From positions 1 to 8,504 of the forward strand of contig JAIRVC010000074.1 in the NCBI GenBank assembly GCA_031254095.1: a DNA stretch of 8,504 nucleotides, given 5' to 3'. Made by a program: the position numbers and the translations under genes. The number at the start of each line of letters is the position of its first letter. The first letter of the stretch is position 1. Below are positions 5,781 to 8,504 of this stretch, one piece after another. The notes below the pieces were generated by a model, which worked only from the letters and a program-made list of their open reading frames with translations, searched no databases and was not told the origin of the DNA. This stretch comes from Acidobacteriota bacterium (GTDB lineage: Bacteria > Acidobacteriota > UBA6911).

Positions 5781-7325
5781 ATGAAAAAACGTATGACCGC
5801 CTTAATTATCATGGACGGATTCGGGATTGCGGACGACGCGCAGGGCAATGCCATTCTTAAAGCGGGAACGCCAAACCTTGACGCGCTCAAGGCGCGCTTT
5901 GCGCACACGGCAATCGGCGCGAGCGGCCTTGATGTCGGTCTGCCCGACGGCCAGATGGGCAACAGCGAAGTGGGGCATCTGAATCTCGGCGCCGGGCGTA
6001 TCGTTTATCAGGAACTTACGCGAATCGACAAGGAGATACGCGAAGGCGCGTTTTTTAAAAAGGAAGCCCTGCTCTGGGCGATGGAAGGCGCGAAGGCGCC
6101 AGGCGCGGCGCTCCACCTGATGGGACTGGTATCGGACGGCGGGGTACATAGCCACAATACGCATCTTTACGCCCTGCTGAAAATGGCGAAAGCGGAAGGC
6201 GTATCGCGCGTTTATATCCACTGTTTTCTTGACGGACGCGATACGCCGCCCTCAAGCGGCCTCGGATATATAAAAGAATTGGAATCCGAAATAAGGCGCG
6301 CCGGTACGGGCGAAATCGCGACCGTAACGGGGCGTTACTGGGCTATGGATCGCGACAACATCTGGGACCGCGTCAAACGCGCATACGACGCCATCGCGCT
6401 GGGAGAAGGACTCACGGCGGCGGGCGCCGAGGAAGCGGTTGAAAAATCATACGAAAAAAATGAAACGGATGAATTCGTTCAGCCGACGGTTGTGCAAAAA
6501 GACGGCAAACCCGTCGCGACGGTCAGGCCGAACGACAGCGTGGTGTTTTTTAATTTCCGTCCCGACCGCGCGCGCCAGTTGACGCGCGCCTTTATTTCCG
6601 AAGATTTCAGCGGGTTTGAGCGCCGGGAAGGTTTTTTTCCGCTCAGGTACGCAACCATGACGCAGTATGACGAAACATTCACCAACCTGCGCGTTGTAAA
6701 CGAACCAGACGAGGTGACCAATACCCTTGGCGAATATCTGAGCGCGCTTGGAAAAACCCAGCTTCGCATCGCGGAGACGCAGAAATACGCGCATGTTACG
6801 TTTTTTTTCAACGGCGGCGTGGAAGAACCGAACGCCGGCGAGGACCGCGTACTCATTCCCTCGCTGAAAGTGGCGACTTTCGACCTTGCGCCGGAAATGT
6901 GCGCACGCGAAATCGCCGACGAGGCCATCAAACGCATCGAATCGGGCGTTTACGATTTCATGATTCTAAATTTTGCCAACTGCGACATGGTAGGACATAC
7001 AGGAATTCTTCCCGCCGCGATTGAAGCGGTACGCGCCGTTGATATTGAGACGGGCAGAGTGATTGAAGCGATTCTGCGCAATGGCGGCCGCGCGATTATA
7101 ACAGCCGATCACGGCAACGCCGAACAGATGATCGACACTGAAACGGGAGAGCCTTTTACCGCGCATACGACGAATCCGACTCCGGTGATTCTGTGCGACC
7201 CGGCGCTTGAAGCCGCAACCCTGCACGCGGACGGACGCCTGTGCGATATTGCGCCTACGCTGCTTGAAATGGCGGGAATTCCACAGCCCGCGGAAATGAC
7301 CGGCAAATCCCTGATCGCGAAATAA
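5781..7325 (+). CDS. gpmI: 2,3-bisphosphoglycerate-independent phosphoglycerate mutase
   Basis: Interconverts 3- and 2-phosphoglycerate in glycolysis and gluconeogenesis without a 2,3-bisphosphoglycerate cofactor, using two metal ions (usually manganese) and a phosphoserine intermediate. At 514 residues it has the normal bacterial length. The catalytic serine is S62 in MGNSEVGH. Metal-site motifs are MDGFG (D12), CDMVGH (D402, H406), TADHGN (D443, H444) and H461. Substrate-binding motifs DGRDTPP (151-157), GRYWAMDRD (184-192) and RPDRARQL (260-267) are all present. An in-frame ATG exists at 5760, but the ATG at 5781 is chosen because GGGAG (5768-5772) lies 8 bases before it and MKKRMTALIIMDGFG is the usual start of the family. 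The gene follows the pyrophosphorylase by 69 bases on the same strand and is probably cotranscribed, at least in part. All key residues are intact, so it should be active. Confidence 0.97.
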   Translation: MKKRMTALIIMDGFGIADDAQGNAILKAGTPNLDALKARFAHTAIGASGLDVGLPDGQMGNSEVGHLNLGAGRIVYQELTRIDKEIREGAFFKKEALLWAMEGAKAPGAALHLMGLVSDGGVHSHNTHLYALLKMAKAEGVSRVYIHCFLDGRDTPPSSGLGYIKELESEIRRAGTGEIATVTGRYWAMDRDNIWDRVKRAYDAIALGEGLTAAGAEEAVEKSYEKNETDEFVQPTVVQKDGKPVATVRPNDSVVFFNFRPDRARQLTRAFISEDFSGFERREGFFPLRYATMTQYDETFTNLRVVNEPDEVTNTLGEYLSALGKTQLRIAETQKYAHVTFFFNGGVEEPNAGEDRVLIPSLKVATFDLAPEMCAREIADEAIKRIESGVYDFMILNFANCDMVGHTGILPAAIEAVRAVDIETGRVIEAILRNGGRAIITADHGNAEQMIDTETGEPFTAHTTNPTPVILCDPALEAATLHADGRLCDIAPTLLEMAGIPQPAEMTGKSLIAK

Positions 7326-7366
7326 ACGAAATAGCAGGAGCGACCGCCCTCGGCCGCCCCTGCTAT
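7317..7366 (-). terminator. Intrinsic terminator of the sugar transferase gene, minus strand
   Basis: Positions 7331-7346 and 7351-7366 form a 16-position stem around a 4-base loop. In the minus-strand RNA all 16 positions pair, two as G-U. It is followed by TTCGTTTATTTCGC (7330 down to 7317), a U-rich tail. In plus-strand RNA the same two positions are A-C mismatches and no T-run follows, so the element serves mainly the leftward gene. The stem contains that gene's TAG (7363-7365), and the tail overlaps the gpmI stop codon. Confidence 0.7.
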
Positions 7367-8504
7367 GATCCTTTGCGAACCAGAACCGTCTTCACGGTTT
7401 CAAAAAGCACCATCAGATCCAGCGTCAGAGACATGTTTTTTATATAAAAAAGATCATATTGCAATTTTTCGACCGTGTCTTCCGTACTGCTGGCGTATCT
7501 GTGGTTGACCTGCGCCCACCCGGTAATTCCCGGTTTGACGACGTGGCGCAGCGCGTAATACGGTATTTCTCTGGAAAGCTGTTCGACAAAGACCGGACGT
7601 TCCGGCCTCGGGCCGACCAGATCCATGTCGCCGCGTAAAATATTATATACCTGAGGCAGCTCATCTATGCGCGTCCGGCGCAGGATGTATCCGACCCTGG
7701 TAACCCGGCTGTCCTTTCCCGGAGTGCTCCAGACCGGCCCGGACTCCTTTTCGGCGTTCTGCCGCATGGAACGGAATTTCACGAGTTTGAACACGCGGCC
7801 ATTCCTGCCTACGCGCTTTTGTTTGTAAAAAACCGGGCCCTTTGAATCAAGCTTGATGGCAATCGCGGCGAGCAGGAAAATCGGCAACGTCAGAATCAGG
7901 AGTATGGACGAAAGCAGGATTGAAAGAATATGTTTTCGTAGAAAAACGTCTTTGGATGCGTCGAACCCGCTGTTAAAAACCAGCCAGCTCGGTCTTAAAT
8001 TTTCAACCGGGATTTTTCCGGCGATCCGTTCATAAAAACTCTCAGCGCTTTCAATCGGCACACCTTTTATCCTGAAATCCAGCAGTTCTTTTATTGGAAG
8101 TATTTTACGGCTGTCCGACGGTCCCACGATCACATGATTCACGTCATGCTCCATCATAACGTTCGGAAAATTGTTATAATCCCCGATAATCTTTACATCG
8201 ACATCTGAAACGTCGTTGGCTTCGGAAGCGTCGGCAACATAACCGACAACTTTAATGCCCAGTTCCGGGTGTTCCATGATTTTTTTGACGGCGGCAACCG
8301 AAAGATTGCTGACGCCGAGCGCCAGCATGTTTGTTGGCGGCACCCTCAACCGCAGATAAACGCGAAGCAATATGTGCCATAAGAAAACAAACAGAGCGGC
8401 CAGAACCAAATTACAGGCAAGAACGTCGCGTTCGGCGGTCGACAGCCTGAAAAAAACGAAAAAGATGCCACACGTTGCCAGAACCGCAAAAACAATGGCA
8501 CGCA
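7363..8504 (-). CDS. Polyprenyl-phosphate sugar-1-phosphate transferase, WcaJ/WbaP type (5' partial)
   Basis: An initiating glycosyltransferase that moves a sugar-1-phosphate from an NDP-sugar to undecaprenyl phosphate in the membrane, starting exopolysaccharide, capsule or O-antigen repeat synthesis. The C-terminal bacterial sugar transferase domain is complete. It has a hydrophobic segment at about 7870-7935, then KRVGRNGRVFKLVKFRSM, the catalytic-type RIDELPQVYNILRGD (Asp-Glu at 7660-7665), DLVGPRPERP and KPGITGWAQVNHRY. Before it lies a nucleotide-binding-like middle region (LALGVSNLSVAAV onward) typical of the long WcaJ/PssY forms. The frame stays open to the right edge, past the TTG at 8407-8409, through a further 31 codons rich in hydrophobic residues, so this TTG is not the true start and more membrane helices are expected outside. 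Which sugar it transfers cannot be told. It ends in its own terminator and converges on gpmI with 37 bases between stops. Confidence 0.92.
   Translation of the reverse strand, partial: RAIVFAVLATCGIFFVFFRLSTAERDVLACNLVLAALFVFLWHILLRVYLRLRVPPTNMLALGVSNLSVAAVKKIMEHPELGIKVVGYVADASEANDVSDVDVKIIGDYNNFPNVMMEHDVNHVIVGPSDSRKILPIKELLDFRIKGVPIESAESFYERIAGKIPVENLRPSWLVFNSGFDASKDVFLRKHILSILLSSILLILTLPIFLLAAIAIKLDSKGPVFYKQKRVGRNGRVFKLVKFRSMRQNAEKESGPVWSTPGKDSRVTRVGYILRRTRIDELPQVYNILRGDMDLVGPRPERPVFVEQLSREIPYYALRHVVKPGITGWAQVNHRYASSTEDTVEKLQYDLFYIKNMSLTLDLMVLFETVKTVLVRKGS

Noticed and set aside
1..8504. tRNA or rRNA genes, CRISPR arrays, insertion sequences
   Set aside because: No regularly spaced repeats, transposase-like proteins, terminal inverted repeats or cloverleaf-like segments were seen on either strand.

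Overview
The window is a stretch of ordinary bacterial chromosome with eight coding regions, two of them cut by the window edges, plus one candidate leader ORF. The core genes are about 55-60% GC where counted; the left end is much more AT-rich (about 39% GC over positions 61-360). The gene set gives no firm lineage: glutamyl-tRNA synthetase, phosphatidylglycerophosphate synthase, cofactor-independent phosphoglycerate mutase, a site-2-protease-like metalloprotease, a 3D-domain wall-associated protein, an NDP-sugar pyrophosphorylase and a polyprenyl-phosphate sugar transferase. It is clearly a bacterium that makes an envelope or exported polysaccharide. A more exact assignment is not supported by what can be read here.

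Layout. Positions 1-362 (+) hold the last 12 codons of an unidentified gene and, overlapping it by ATGA, a HepT-like (DUF86) putative toxin; this looks like the end of a MntA/HepT-type pair and is compositionally foreign. Positions 469-1977 (+) are gltX. Positions 1993-4565 (-) carry three genes read right to left: pgsA, a single-pass 3D-domain protein, and a polytopic M50 protease with two C-terminal CBS domains. The last two are tightly linked, and a short leader ORF may couple them. Positions 4671-7325 (+) carry an NDP-sugar (probably mannose-1-phosphate) pyrophosphorylase followed by gpmI. Positions 7363-8504 (-) are the C-terminal part of a WcaJ/WbaP-type initiating sugar transferase that runs off the right edge.

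Themes. The envelope dominates: phospholipid head-group synthesis (pgsA), a putative peptidoglycan-acting 3D domain, an intramembrane protease, an activated-sugar enzyme and the enzyme that starts a polyprenyl-linked glycan. The pyrophosphorylase and the sugar transferase face each other across gpmI and could serve the same glycan, but they are not in one operon. gltX and gpmI are housekeeping genes.

I found no strong evidence of an undescribed multi-gene system. The points most worth a second look are a 12-codon leader ORF with a strong ribosome-binding site in front of the protease, a terminator whose stem is continuous only in the minus-strand RNA, the AT-rich HepT locus with its odd 3' flank, and a charged helical tail on PgsA.
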